Assembly: GCF_900100545.1 (NCBI RefSeq)
Contig: NZ_FNDP01000004.1
Location: 62,001-126,000 of the forward strand
Reading direction: 5' to 3'
DNA length: 64,000 nt
DNA from: Pseudobutyrivibrio sp. 49
GTDB lineage: Bacteria > Bacillota > Clostridia > Lachnospirales > Lachnospiraceae
Under the pieces are notes generated by a model. That model ran no database searches, had not been told where the DNA came from, and saw only the letters and a program-made list of their open reading frames with translations. The position numbers and the translations under genes were made by a program. Shown here piece by piece: positions 17,401-26,949 of this stretch (position 1 is the stretch's first letter; every line of letters starts with the position of its first letter).

Positions 17401-18264
17401 CTGATCTGTGATCTCTGAGATCATAATAGCAGCACCAGTGTATGAGTCATCACCAAGACCTGTCTTTGAAGAAACATAATCCTTTAAGTCAGGAATATCC
17501 CACTCAATTTCACCATTTCTTGTAGGTGTATCATCATCCTCTTCTTCTGATACAGGTGTTGGCTCTGGATAATCCTCAGCACTACCCTTTAATGTAAGTG
17601 TGATACCGCTAAGCTTGTATGTAGCGCCGCCATCTCCGTTACGCATTAAACCAAAGCCATCAAATTCAACACCATCGTTATTCTCGATTGTGTTTGAGCT
17701 ATATGAAGCTTTTAATTCCTCGCCCTGATTTCTAAGCTTTACGGTGAAGCCGCTGACATCACCTTTCTTAACCTTTACAGTTGCCTTTACAACATCAGCA
17801 CCCTTGATACCCTCTGGAAGACCAAAAATCTTCTCAGCATACTGGCTGCTGAACTCAAGTGTACAAACACCCTTCTTGAATGAAACTTCGCTACCCCATG
17901 AGCCACTGAAACCATAGTCAGCATTGAAATCCTCTAGGCTGTATGTGATTTCACATGTCTCATCAGACTTTTCTTTTTCGTCGTCTTCTTCTGCGTCCTC
18001 AGACTTTGCTTCTTTAGAATCTTCTACCCCATTTGATCCCTCTGTAGCATCATCTTTTTTAGAGTCCTCTTCAATTGCATCTTCTTCGGCAACTTCCTCA
18101 GAATCTGCTCCCTCTTCTGTCACTGATTCCTCATCTTCCACAGCCTCAGTAGCACCATCAACTTCTGTCGCGTGAACAGATGGTGGAACTACAGATGTGG
18201 CCATCATTGCAGAGATAGCAACGACTGACAAGAATCTGTAAAGTCTTCTTTTTACCATTCCCAT
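14461..18264 (-). CDS. Secreted multidomain GH10 endo-beta-1,4-xylanase with CBM9-like module
   Basis: 1267 residues. Signal peptide 1-32. A strongly acidic Glu/Asp/Ser linker spans ~34-103. A beta-rich region follows (~104-228, possibly CBM22-like). The GH10 barrel spans ~250-690, with GHVLTWHSQTPAWF, acid/base E436 in WDVVNEA, nucleophile E564 in TELDF, and FTIWGVIDPNSW. A CBM9-type module (~800-990) includes DSVEVFIDENNH. The C-terminal beta repeats begin VYTGKAIKPEV (~1010) and resemble surface-protein repeats of Lachnospiraceae. It cleaves xylan outside the cell. The GH115 gene lies upstream. SD GGAG precedes the ATG by 5 nt; a second ATG two codons on is also possible. Confidence 0.95.
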   Translation of the reverse strand: MGMVKRRLYRFLSVVAISAMMATSVVPPSVHATEVDGATEAVEDEESVTEEGADSEEVAEEDAIEEDSKKDDATEGSNGVEDSKEAKSEDAEEDDEKEKSDETCEITYSLEDFNADYGFSGSWGSEVSFKKGVCTLEFSSQYAEKIFGLPEGIKGADVVKATVKVKKGDVSGFTVKLRNQGEELKASYSSNTIENNDGVEFDGFGLMRNGDGGATYKLSGITLTLKGSAEDYPEPTPVSEEEDDDTPTRNGEIEWDIPDLKDYVSSKTGLGDDSYTGAAIMISEITDQTLMDLVEKHFNAVTFGNEFKPDSLFGYNNNKPADGQIITETWTDAKGVTHKDMEVPKMDFSRPEKMLKVLKDWNDEHPDDQIKVRGHVLTWHSQTPAWFFKENYDPNGEFVSPEEMSIRHEWFIKSVFEHVFSSEYKDMFYGWDVVNEACSDGSGTYRSASENSNWARIYGIGSSEDAPEYILNAFRYANYYAHEMGQDSLELYYNDYNECSGNKPDAIAQLLESVKKHEKDSVLPTRITGYGMQGHHNMQGPTKQQIVDCGIRYGKIVGTIQVTELDFKCSSDFDGSEAMLSSEYTKEAYRYKEVLDAYREIDAEPGIDVNGFTIWGVIDPNSWLQTSSSVGGGANGRQKQVPLLFDGQYKAKPAFWALVDPSKLEPAINSITVVQAAGKDPFAHGKQIKIEGTDYSFIPVWDGNKVSVKVKAAGAKSVKLYVDFAQAMADGADVQVAESAFNEDGECVLTLEGPKEFEASAKFALDVVVTDEEGEHAFNNTRLTQAEGSKYFAKALCKPYMSVVKGTPEVDGKVDKVWDNAKDVELTITGGTHPNATASAKVLWDEKNLYVLMNVKDAVLDATASAVHEKDSVEVFIDENNHKADAFEDDDKQYRINYLNETSFNGTKCLEENCEHAVTLTDDGYMVEAAFAWTDITPEVGTAIGLDLQINDGENGGRIGTRTWYDETGNGWSAPRVFGEVTLADAEAEPEEPEESVPTISLVEDAVYTGKAIKPEVVVVVGDKTLVKGIDYKVSYKNNKNAATKVSTGMGDDFDESLPTVIVKLKGEYEGELKANFTISAADFAGDAFEFEAPKNLKEKKSAQAPNVTVKFNGKKLSKSEYTVTYKLGEDGKEMKKLPAKASNGDGQYFAVVRAAGSNFTGEKVVALDVIADAQVHIADVNVKDRVVEWNEKTNRVTLKMSYKVNANDEAAYFGVKKGTTVTLKEGKDYEAEMLTYIGFFDRGLCKVKGNGPFFGYRVVIVRANFK

Positions 18265-18326
18265 ATATTCTCCTTTTTTTTAATGTAAAAACCGCGCGCG
18301 CTTAACTTTATAATACATGGGCTGAT

Positions 18327-18361
18327 AATAAAAAAGGAGGGATAATCTATAGGATTATCCC
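18327..18361 (-). terminator. Terminator of the GH115 gene
   Basis: Perfect 9-bp stem GGGATAATC/GATTATCCC with 5-nt loop, followed by CCTTTTTTATTA on the minus strand. The xylanase gene therefore needs its own promoter, which must lie in the ~60 bp before its SD. Confidence 0.85.
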
Positions 18362-18414
18362 CCACAAAATATATATTGTAGATTAAAAAACTTGAACCTC
18401 ATCATTAGTTTCTG

Positions 18415-21324
18415 TTACACTGAAAAACATTTGCTTTCTTTTGGTCCAAGATAAGACTCTCGCACCTGGTTTTCAGGGTTCCAAAGAACTATTTTTTCTA
18501 TTACTACAGCTGGATCAATTGCTGTAAGTGTTATTTCATTAAGGCCTTTCTTAAGAGCAAGCTTGCACTCTCCAATATGAATATTATCAAGAACACCTAC
18601 TCTCCAGCTGGCAGACTTCCATGGGTCAAACCCTTTATCTGGAATTGTATTTACAGCAGTTCTCTTAGCGCCATTAGCTGACACACCAACAGAAAGCTTG
18701 CCATGGTAAACTACAGGATTAGATGCTGCAGCATAAATCTGACAGGTATACTCACCTTCACTTGCAGCAAAAACCTTATATGTAAGTGCTGGTGCCTCAT
18801 CCTCTTTATCAAATCTGATATTCTGAGGGTAAGCCTTCATACCACTTAAGGTACGACCAAAATCCTTTATCTCTTTATATTTTGCAAGCTTTGAAGCTTT
18901 GCTTTCTGCAAAATGAGCAGCCTCTATAGAAATAGCTCCATTTGCTTCGAGGAAGCATTTCTCTTTGACGTTAGATAAATCAAGCGTGCTAGCCTGAACT
19001 AAAATCTCTACCATTGGGATACTTGTACAGTTCTCAGACTCATCTGCTACTACTTCTCCATTATCTACGTAAATACGAATCATAGCCTCTGGGTTCTTAT
19101 CCCACTTATCCTTTAAGATTTTAACCTTGAAATTATTTGAAACTTCGGTACTGCCAGCTTCATTCTTTCTAAGAGTTTCACCGGTAGAAACATCTATTAT
19201 TTCTATCCAGTCACCCTCCCAATCAATATGATATTCAAGGGTGCTAAGGCCACCATTTGCAACTTCAAATTCGCCTATACAATGTGATTCGAAACAAAGT
19301 GGCATATTAAGTACATGTCGGGTCCATCTATGTGCCCATGTATAATCTGTCTGATCCGCAACACTAACAATAAGTCGAGAAGCCTTTACAGGATTTACAT
19401 AATGACTCAATGGAAGCTGACACTGCTCATCATTCCAATGAGTAAATCCAATATGATAAACCGACTGCATATGATTCCATTTGCCATTGTTTCTAGTATG
19501 GAATTCCTCGGTAAGGCTTCTTTCCCTTTCAATGCACTCTGTAATCATTTTTGCATATTCATTAGCCTTAGTCTTATGCTGTTTAGCATAAAGCTCATTT
19601 AAGCCGCTATAGATTTGCATCTTATTAATTTCAGCAACTGCGTTTACAGGATAATATACCTCCTGGAAGAAGCACTCCTCTAAATCAGATCCCTTTACTT
19701 TTTCAAACAAATCATCAGCCTTTTCTGTTGCTTCGTAAATACGATTCAACACACGGCGTGCCTCATTTTCATGAACTGGATGATAATGATCATGATGAAG
19801 AGCCTCTGGTCTTCTTCTTCCATTCCATTTTGTGTACTCCGTTGCAAGCTCTGCTGCCTGTTCAGCTACCTCGCCTGTAAAGCCAAGCTTATTGAAAAAC
19901 TGTAAGGTATACTCATCAGTCTTATTGATAGCTTTTGTTCCCCACTTATCAAAATCGTAAGCCAAATCGATAAAGTAGCTAAGTGGAAGCTCCTGATTTT
20001 TGATATCTCCAACATTAACAATCCATGCAGAACGGATACCATAGTCATAAGCCATGGTCATCTGCTCCCACACCTTTGTAAGTGGAGATGAATTTATCCA
20101 AAGATAAGAAACCGGCTCACCAAAATAATCGAAATGATAATACATTCCAAAGCCGCCTGGCTTCTTTCTTAGTTCCTCATCTGGAAGGGTACGAACGTTT
20201 GCGAAATTGTCATCGCAAAGCATCATGATGTCATTATCAAGAACCTCCCAATCCTTCAGTCCCTTTGTCTTTTCATCACCAAAGTAATAGTCCTCTACCT
20301 CTTTGTAAATTGCAAGAAGCTGTGGATGCTCAGATGGAGCGTACTTAGCGATAAGCTCCTTCTGCTTGGTGATTGCCTTTTTCAAAACATTTATATTGTC
20401 CTCAAGAGTGGCATCCTCTGGCATAAGGTAAGAATCGTTTTCTCCACGCATACCAATTGTGATAAGATTCTCAAAATCCTTATTTCTGATAAGACCATCT
20501 TTCCAGAATTCTGTAATTCCCTCCGCATTTGAGAGGAAGCTCCAGTCTGTTCCGTACTGAGGATTGTCGCGTCTTAAGGTCTGGAACTCCTGTCCCGAAC
20601 GACAGCATGGCTCATGGTGAGATGCGCCCATGATTACACCCATCTCATTGGCAAGCTGAGCGTTTTCGATATGATCTAAGGTAAAATCAGAACGCCACAT
20701 TGCAGGCCACAGATAATTTCCCTTAAGTCGAAGAAGAAGTTCAAAAATCTTCTCATATAATTCAGGACATGGTCTGATACTTCCAAATTTTTCCCTTGCC
20801 CAATTACCAAAGCATGGCTGCTCATCATTTATAAAAAAGCCTCTATATCTTACTGAAGGTTCCTTTGAAACCTTGCAGATACTTTCATCAAAAACTACCT
20901 GGCTTTGTCTTTTCACCTTTGCATCTGCCCAGTAATACCATGGTGATACGCCCATTTTTTCTGAAAGACTGAACATTCCATAGATAGCTCCTCGCTTATC
21001 ACTACCAATAACTGCAAGAATCTTCTGTCCTGGGTTGATAGCATCCTCTAAGATGTATATACCATAAACTTCTCTTTTACCTTTAATCTTTGAAAGATCG
21101 ATGTGAGCGGCGAACTTTTCTGATACCATCTTGCTCTCACAAACGCCCACATATATGACAATCTCATCCTTTGGAAGTTCCTTTAATAGTCTTGGAGAAA
21201 CTCCAGTAACTCTTTTGATATCCTTTGCGAATATACCAGTCATCTTCTCCAGTCCAAATACCCCATTATCCTCCAAAAGGATAGGTGCTGCTTTTCCATT
21301 TTTGAATAATTCAAAATTCATCAT
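18415..21324 (-). CDS. GH115 xylan alpha-1,2-glucuronidase
   Basis: About 970 residues, the usual length for the family. The N-terminal domain is followed by the catalytic barrel (RYRGFFINDEQPCFGNW, LKGNYLWPAMW, MGASHHEPCCRS, FMYYHFDYFGEP-like YYHFDYFGEPVSY). A C-terminal beta domain follows. GH115 removes (4-O-methyl)glucuronic acid side groups from xylan. There is no signal peptide, so it acts on imported acidic xylo-oligosaccharides. The start at 21324 has GGGAG 5-6 nt upstream; an earlier ATG would place the SD inside the gene. Confidence 0.93.
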   Translation of the reverse strand: MMNFELFKNGKAAPILLEDNGVFGLEKMTGIFAKDIKRVTGVSPRLLKELPKDEIVIYVGVCESKMVSEKFAAHIDLSKIKGKREVYGIYILEDAINPGQKILAVIGSDKRGAIYGMFSLSEKMGVSPWYYWADAKVKRQSQVVFDESICKVSKEPSVRYRGFFINDEQPCFGNWAREKFGSIRPCPELYEKIFELLLRLKGNYLWPAMWRSDFTLDHIENAQLANEMGVIMGASHHEPCCRSGQEFQTLRRDNPQYGTDWSFLSNAEGITEFWKDGLIRNKDFENLITIGMRGENDSYLMPEDATLEDNINVLKKAITKQKELIAKYAPSEHPQLLAIYKEVEDYYFGDEKTKGLKDWEVLDNDIMMLCDDNFANVRTLPDEELRKKPGGFGMYYHFDYFGEPVSYLWINSSPLTKVWEQMTMAYDYGIRSAWIVNVGDIKNQELPLSYFIDLAYDFDKWGTKAINKTDEYTLQFFNKLGFTGEVAEQAAELATEYTKWNGRRRPEALHHDHYHPVHENEARRVLNRIYEATEKADDLFEKVKGSDLEECFFQEVYYPVNAVAEINKMQIYSGLNELYAKQHKTKANEYAKMITECIERERSLTEEFHTRNNGKWNHMQSVYHIGFTHWNDEQCQLPLSHYVNPVKASRLIVSVADQTDYTWAHRWTRHVLNMPLCFESHCIGEFEVANGGLSTLEYHIDWEGDWIEIIDVSTGETLRKNEAGSTEVSNNFKVKILKDKWDKNPEAMIRIYVDNGEVVADESENCTSIPMVEILVQASTLDLSNVKEKCFLEANGAISIEAAHFAESKASKLAKYKEIKDFGRTLSGMKAYPQNIRFDKEDEAPALTYKVFAASEGEYTCQIYAAASNPVVYHGKLSVGVSANGAKRTAVNTIPDKGFDPWKSASWRVGVLDNIHIGECKLALKKGLNEITLTAIDPAVVIEKIVLWNPENQVRESYLGPKESKCFSV

Positions 21325-21409
21325 GCATTCTCCCATATCGTTAGCTTGTATACTAGTATAGCACAGTAGTTTTTATATTAAAACCACTTTATTTATAGTG
21401 CCTATTATA

Positions 21410-21448
21410 AATAAAAAAGAGGTGATGGAATGTCAAATCCATCACCTC
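21410..21448 (-). terminator. Terminator of the chemoreceptor gene (possibly bidirectional)
   Basis: Eleven-bp perfect stem GAGGTGATGGA/TCCATCACCTC with an 8-nt loop. TTTTTTATTT follows on the minus strand. Confidence 0.9.
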
Positions 21449-21482
21449 TTAATAGGCTTTTTTTATTCTATTTACAATCGAG

Positions 21483-23522
21483 TTACTCTGTTAAATCTGC
21501 CTCAATTTTAAACTTGGCAAGTTCATCATTAATTGCAAGTGCTGAATCTGAAACTGAATTAGCAACATTTTCTACACCTTGGCTCTCAGTAGCAATCTGA
21601 TTTGCACTTTCAGCTAAGGCAGTAATTGTAGCTGAAATTTCTTCTGAACTAGCTGACTGCTCTTCTGAAATAGCTGCAACAGATGAAGCTATATCATTTA
21701 CCTCACCCATCATATTAATCATTCGCGCCATAGTTTCAGCTGCCTGATTCAAATCATCATAAATCTTATTGAAGCTTGTTCCGGCTTTTTCTACTGCCTC
21801 ACCACTTTCATTAATGGAATCTGTATTACGCTGTGACTTTTCTGCAAGGTCAGAGATAAGACCTGTAATCTGCTTAATAATATCTCCAATTTCCTTAGCA
21901 GCATCCTGTGAATTCTGGGCAAGCTTTCCAATTTCATCAGCAACAACTGCAAAGCCCTTACCAGCCTCACCAGCACGGGCAGCTTCAATAGAAGCATTAA
22001 GTGAAAGAAGATTTGTCTGCTCAGCTATAGAATCAATCATTTGTACAATATCAGTAATCTGCTTAGCTGACTCACCAACGGTTGTAACAACCTCATTCAT
22101 CTCACCCATGGATTCCGTAATACGTCCCATGTTTTGCTGAACAGCTGACATGTCTTCCTGTCCAATCTTTGCCTGCTCTACCAAATCAAGCATTACAGTG
22201 TTAGTAGAATTACCGTTATCTGTTAAATCAGAAACCGCTTGAGCAAGACTCGTTGCGTTTTCTGCCAGCTCGCCAACTGCATTTGTAATATCATCCATGG
22301 TCTCCTGAATCTGCCCCATAGATGTAGACTGATCCGATGCCTCAGAACTCATCTTTCCAGATGCACTCTTAGAGGTTTCCGAATCCTCCTGAAGCTGCTC
22401 AGCCTTACCTTGAATTGAACTAATGGCTCCGTTCATTATTTGAACGAAACGAGTCATCTCATTACTGATAAGACCAATTTCATCGCCTCTATCCCTTGGC
22501 ATTTTTGCAGTAAAATCACCATCTGAAATCTTTAAAATACTATCTGAAAGGCTATTTACAGGCTTAGTAATTATTCGGCTAACTGTAAGTTGAATTACGA
22601 TTACTATAAGGAGTATAAGCAATACCATTACAAACAACGAAATGCTCATAAAGCTATTTGCTTCCTTCATTACATCATCCACTGAAACAGAAGAAATTAG
22701 TGTCCATGGTGTACCAGGAATTGCTGCAGCACTTACATAATAATCAATTCCTGTTGTTGGCTGATTAATCTTAATAACCTCTGTAGAACCACTATCTATA
22801 TAATTCTTACAATCTATTAAGAACTGGCTTCCAGACTCTTCTATTTTCATACCATTCTTATCTGTTTCGAAATAAGAAACAATATATTCTTTATCAAGAA
22901 TAACTGAGCCACCAGTTTTCATAGGAGTAAGCTGAGAGACTTCATCTTGAAGCTGTGTTAAGAAAACATCAACTCCAGCAACACCAAATTCACCATTATA
23001 GAAATCAACTGCTCTAACATATGTAACGCACATTTCACCTGAACCTGAATCAATATAAGGCTCTGTGGCTACGAATGTCTGATTATCTTTTCCCAAAGCA
23101 TACCAACCGCGTTCAGTTGGCTTCCATGAAGCATCCTGTATAGTTCCATTTGCAAAGAAATATGAGTTATCCGAGAATCCAACATAAATACCAGAGTTTG
23201 GAACAGGCTGATAGTTAACTGATGGTTCACAGTACTTTAAATATGTATTATGGTCTTCCATAGGAAGCTGTTCCATAGTGTCACAATACTCACCAAATTT
23301 TGCAGTCAACATCTTAAAGCCACTACCAAGTATCTGTGCATTATCATTACCCTCTGCCTGCAAATCCATCATTGCAATTTCGGTAATAATACTTCGTGCA
23401 TTAAAAGAAATAAACAGAATGATACCTACAGTACCTATCAAAATAATAGGTACTAAACGAATCATTAATGAAGCACCGATACTCTTCTTAACTCGTTTCG
23501 TCTTTTTTGCATTCTTAGCCAT
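21483..23522 (-). CDS. Methyl-accepting chemotaxis protein with dCache-type sensor
   Basis: 679 residues from the ATG at 23522 (GGGGG 9 nt upstream). Transmembrane helices at ~20-42 and ~295-317 bracket an extracellular dCache-like domain ([31 protein letters not shown]). HAMP follows at ~318-370. The signalling hairpin tip includes [20 protein letters not shown]. The sensor fold usually binds amino acids or other small carboxylates; the ligand here is unknown. No other chemotaxis gene lies nearby. Confidence 0.95.
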   Translation of the reverse strand: MAKNAKKTKRVKKSIGASLMIRLVPIILIGTVGIILFISFNARSIITEIAMMDLQAEGNDNAQILGSGFKMLTAKFGEYCDTMEQLPMEDHNTYLKYCEPSVNYQPVPNSGIYVGFSDNSYFFANGTIQDASWKPTERGWYALGKDNQTFVATEPYIDSGSGEMCVTYVRAVDFYNGEFGVAGVDVFLTQLQDEVSQLTPMKTGGSVILDKEYIVSYFETDKNGMKIEESGSQFLIDCKNYIDSGSTEVIKINQPTTGIDYYVSAAAIPGTPWTLISSVSVDDVMKEANSFMSISLFVMVLLILLIVIVIQLTVSRIITKPVNSLSDSILKISDGDFTAKMPRDRGDEIGLISNEMTRFVQIMNGAISSIQGKAEQLQEDSETSKSASGKMSSEASDQSTSMGQIQETMDDITNAVGELAENATSLAQAVSDLTDNGNSTNTVMLDLVEQAKIGQEDMSAVQQNMGRITESMGEMNEVVTTVGESAKQITDIVQMIDSIAEQTNLLSLNASIEAARAGEAGKGFAVVADEIGKLAQNSQDAAKEIGDIIKQITGLISDLAEKSQRNTDSINESGEAVEKAGTSFNKIYDDLNQAAETMARMINMMGEVNDIASSVAAISEEQSASSEEISATITALAESANQIATESQGVENVANSVSDSALAINDELAKFKIEADLTE

Positions 23523-23644
23523 ATTTATCAACCCCCAATAGTAATTAGTGGACACATTACGTCATTAAGTATTTTACAACTAATTGAGGTTCGATTTATT
23601 TTTTTCACACTTTTTTCGATATATTCACAGAATATTCTGATAGT

Positions 23645-26104
23645 TTATTTCTGCTCAATGGTACTTTGAAGTTCTTTAATAGTATCGACCAGCTTATTAT
23701 CACTATCAAAAGAATATACATATCCATGAAGTGACTTTGCCTTCTGCATAAGATTCTTTGAATTTGCCCAGACAAAGATGGCTGATTTACCTTTACCATT
23801 CTTTGCCTCCTGAATAAGATTTGTGGCTGCACTGTTTCCATCAAAAGCTACCACGATAGATGGACGGCGTTCAAAAATCTCATAGTTAAAACTCTTATAT
23901 ATTCCCATACCCTGTGACTCAGTAGAAACTCTTACCTTTACACCAGACTTTTTGATTCTGTCTGCCTCACGCTTTGTGATAACAGCAGGTACAAAGGAAT
24001 AGATTCTAAATCCCTTGTCATTATGTTCAATAAGGTATTTTTCATATCCTGCAAGCTTGTGACCGATAACGAAACATACTTCCTCTGGATTTAATAACTC
24101 CATCAGCTCATCAATCTGCTTTGTAGCATTTGCGCTAAGCTTTGTTGAACGACTCTCTGTATTAAAGCTTCCTCCCAAAAGTACTACAGGGAATCTGTCC
24201 CATGTAATCTCGGAAATCTGCTCCTTTAATTCTGTATTTGCATCTAAGAGAACCTCGCCTTTCGCTTTCTTTCCAGAAATCTTTACAGTCTGCATCTTCT
24301 CCAGAAGCACATCCTCTAAAGGTCGGTCTCCAAGTAGCTTGGCAAAGGCTGCCTTCTTATCTGAGTACGCCTTTTGGCCCTCTTCTATGATAGTAGCCTC
24401 AGCCTCTCTCATAAGCTTAAGCTCTGCATCAGAAAGACCAAGCATCTTCTCTAAGGAAAGCTCTTCTTCTATTGCATCTGTTCCATAAAGAGCTGCACCG
24501 TCTGTTCCCTGAACACATCGAATGCCCTGCTTTAAATACTGCTTCAATGGATGCTTATCAAGGGAATTCAAATTATTCAATCTAACATTACTTGTAATCT
24601 GGAATTCAAGAACAACGTTATTCTCTTTTAGCTCCTTTAAAGCCTCTTTTCCCTTTTTGCTATTCAAACTATAAGTGTAAAGACCATGACCTAATCTCAT
24701 CTTAGGCATAGGCTGTCCCTTGGCAAGAGATTCCTTTACACATGCAATTGAATGGGCAATGTTATCCTTCTGACTGTCATTTTCACCTGCATGAACACGA
24801 ATGACAAAGCTTGGATCGTTTGCTGCAATCTTTACAATCTCTTTAAAGGCAGGCTTTAACTCGATAATATCATTTATCTCTTCACCTACGAAATCACATC
24901 CAGCCACATATGGATCAAGGGCAGTAGCCTTAAGCACCTCAAGGTTCTGTTCAAGATAATTCTCAGGTGTAACTGCATCCTTGATGATGGTAAGAGGAAT
25001 TCGTCTCATAGCTGCAAGGAAACGAATCATTACACCAGTCTCCTTATAAATGCTTGGCATGACTTCATGAACCTGACGAAGCATTTCAAGAGATTCATAT
25101 TTCTTAACCAGTGTGGTATCACTTATCTCGGCATAATATGTACCCTGCTTCTTATAGCCTCTTGCAATCCAAAGAAGCTTATCCTGGAAAATTGTATTAT
25201 TGTAATATACTGGATTTTCCTTATCACGAAGCATCTGTTGAAGAGTATTCTTTACATCCTCATCAGGAATCATCTCCACCTTTGAAAGACTGATTAAGTC
25301 TTCGCTTTCCACACCCTTACAGAATACATATCTATAAAGGTATACCTTTTCCAAATTCGTAAATACGGCCTGACCGTCTTTTATAACAGCCAAAGAGCCA
25401 CGAATCTTTACAATATTATCCTCTGCATTATCCAGATTATTAAGAATCAGATCTGCAAAATTAATAAAGGTATTATCATCGATTCTTCTATCAAGGTATT
25501 TTCCCTGAAGACCTGAGGATACAAACTGTCTTGCTACCTTCTCACGCTGCTCCAAGGCTTTTGCCCACTGTACATCCGTAAGCTTTAAATCCAGCTTCTT
25601 TACATAATAGAGTGGGTATCTAATCTGATGTGATATACCAAGCGCAATCAATACATCTCCTGTAAGATTTCCGTTCATGTGAGTATGTAAATCTGCTCTG
25701 AATTTATAGTCTCTTCTTATAAAGGTTTTGAAAATAGTCTTACCAACTGGTAAATCAAAATCCTTTGTTTGGCTCATAAGAGTCTTTGCAATAGCTGGGA
25801 TAGTAGCCTTCACCTCTACTGTTCCATCAGGGCTGATGCTGGCAATTTCCATGTCATTAAGACTAAAGATATAGCTCTCCTTATTATTGCCATCGATGAA
25901 GCATGGAATCTCGCCCTTAATAATAAGCATTCCATCCTCATCCTTGGTAAGCTCCAAATGACAGGTCTTCGCTATATTTCTAATCAGATTTCCCGTTCCA
26001 TGATTAGGAGTCTTAAGGATATACAGCATCCTATCCAAATCCTTATAAAGATTTACAATAATATCCTTTTCCTTATCAAGAAAGAAACATGTGAAATATG
26101 TCAT
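23645..26104 (-). CDS. Adenosine/AMP deaminase-like protein with C-terminal SLOG/Rossmann-like domain
   Basis: 819 residues. Residues ~1-130 are an unassigned N-terminal region. The deaminase barrel (~131-600) keeps all metal and catalytic residues: H140 and H142 (ADLHTHMNGNL), H438 and E441 (RVHAGEN), H473 (RLGHGLYTY) and D535 (GTDGAALYGT). Typical deaminases are ~330-370 residues, so this is far larger. Residues ~636-819 (VVLLGGSFNTE, CFVIGHKLAGYEKYL, KSGVKVRVSTES, FDGNSAATNLIQEA, SAIFVWA) look like a Rossmannoid nucleotide-binding domain of the LOG/DprA (SLOG) kind. Last gene of a four-gene operon, 11 bp after the SpoU gene. The substrate is unknown. Confidence 0.85.
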   Translation of the reverse strand: MTYFTCFFLDKEKDIIVNLYKDLDRMLYILKTPNHGTGNLIRNIAKTCHLELTKDEDGMLIIKGEIPCFIDGNNKESYIFSLNDMEIASISPDGTVEVKATIPAIAKTLMSQTKDFDLPVGKTIFKTFIRRDYKFRADLHTHMNGNLTGDVLIALGISHQIRYPLYYVKKLDLKLTDVQWAKALEQREKVARQFVSSGLQGKYLDRRIDDNTFINFADLILNNLDNAEDNIVKIRGSLAVIKDGQAVFTNLEKVYLYRYVFCKGVESEDLISLSKVEMIPDEDVKNTLQQMLRDKENPVYYNNTIFQDKLLWIARGYKKQGTYYAEISDTTLVKKYESLEMLRQVHEVMPSIYKETGVMIRFLAAMRRIPLTIIKDAVTPENYLEQNLEVLKATALDPYVAGCDFVGEEINDIIELKPAFKEIVKIAANDPSFVIRVHAGENDSQKDNIAHSIACVKESLAKGQPMPKMRLGHGLYTYSLNSKKGKEALKELKENNVVLEFQITSNVRLNNLNSLDKHPLKQYLKQGIRCVQGTDGAALYGTDAIEEELSLEKMLGLSDAELKLMREAEATIIEEGQKAYSDKKAAFAKLLGDRPLEDVLLEKMQTVKISGKKAKGEVLLDANTELKEQISEITWDRFPVVLLGGSFNTESRSTKLSANATKQIDELMELLNPEEVCFVIGHKLAGYEKYLIEHNDKGFRIYSFVPAVITKREADRIKKSGVKVRVSTESQGMGIYKSFNYEIFERRPSIVVAFDGNSAATNLIQEAKNGKGKSAIFVWANSKNLMQKAKSLHGYVYSFDSDNKLVDTIKELQSTIEQK

Positions 26105-26115
26105 ACTAAATACCT

Positions 26116-26937
26116 CTATATTTTTTTACTGCAAAGCTCCCAGAAGGTTACGGCACTGGCTGCTGCCACATTAAGTGAATCCACCTCATTGTACATTGGG
26201 ATTATTGTAACATAATCTGATTTCGCAATTGTGTCGTCTTTTATTCCTGTACTTTCTGTTCCAAAAATGATGGCAAGCTTCTCCTGCTCCTTCAATTCTG
26301 GGGCCGAAAGTGGGATAGCATTTTCTTTTAATGCCATGGATACTACCTTAAATCCGGCCTGATGTAAAGACTCAATATAATCTGAATCCTTATAAAAGTA
26401 CGTCCAAGGCACCTGGAACACTGTTCCCATAGAGACTCTAGCAGCTCTTCTGTAGAAAGGATCTGCGCTTGGATGGGTGAGAAATACTGCTTCCACGCCT
26501 AGGGCTGCAGCAGAACGGAAAATTGCTCCCACGTTTGTTGGATTCATAACATCCTCAAGTATCGCCACTCTCTTTGTCTGTGACAAAAGCTCCGCCGGTT
26601 CAGGAAGGACTGGTCTTCTGCAGGCTGCCAAGACACCTCTTGTAAGATTGAAGCCTGTGATATTGTTAATCACCTTTAAAGGTGCTACAAAGATTTTCAC
26701 GCTATCGTCAATATTTTCAAAAAGTTGTTGCACAACTTCAGTTTCAAAAGCCTTTTCTTCCACCAAAAAAGCTAGCGGTTCTGCCCCTCTGTTCAGAGCT
26801 CTCTTTATTACCTCAGGTGTCTCTGCTATAAACACTCCACCATTTGGTTCAAAATAATGATAGAGCTGCGCCTCATTATATTTGGTAAACAGCTCTACTC
26901 TCTCGTCATTTATATCTTCAATTCTAATTACTTCCAT
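26116..26937 (-). CDS. SpoU/TrmH-family RNA 2'-O-methyltransferase
   Basis: 273 residues with an N-terminal substrate-binding region (~1-105) and a SPOUT trefoil-knot domain (~110-273). Motif 1 is NPTNVGAIFRSAAALG with the catalytic Arg. Motif 2 is IFGTESTGI. Motif 3 is IPMYNEVDSLNVAAASAV. It methylates a ribose in rRNA or tRNA with S-adenosylmethionine; the precise nucleotide cannot be called. Third gene of the GH27 operon, 12 bp after the kinase gene. Confidence 0.93.
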   Translation of the reverse strand: MEVIRIEDINDERVELFTKYNEAQLYHYFEPNGGVFIAETPEVIKRALNRGAEPLAFLVEEKAFETEVVQQLFENIDDSVKIFVAPLKVINNITGFNLTRGVLAACRRPVLPEPAELLSQTKRVAILEDVMNPTNVGAIFRSAAALGVEAVFLTHPSADPFYRRAARVSMGTVFQVPWTYFYKDSDYIESLHQAGFKVVSMALKENAIPLSAPELKEQEKLAIIFGTESTGIKDDTIAKSDYVTIIPMYNEVDSLNVAAASAVTFWELCSKKI

Positions 26938-26949
26938 TAGATTATCCTT

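Noticed and set aside
18290-18305. CGCGCGCG tract as a functional site
   Set aside because: Unusual in this AT-rich sequence, but short and without symmetry relating it to the xylanase promoter; no support beyond composition.
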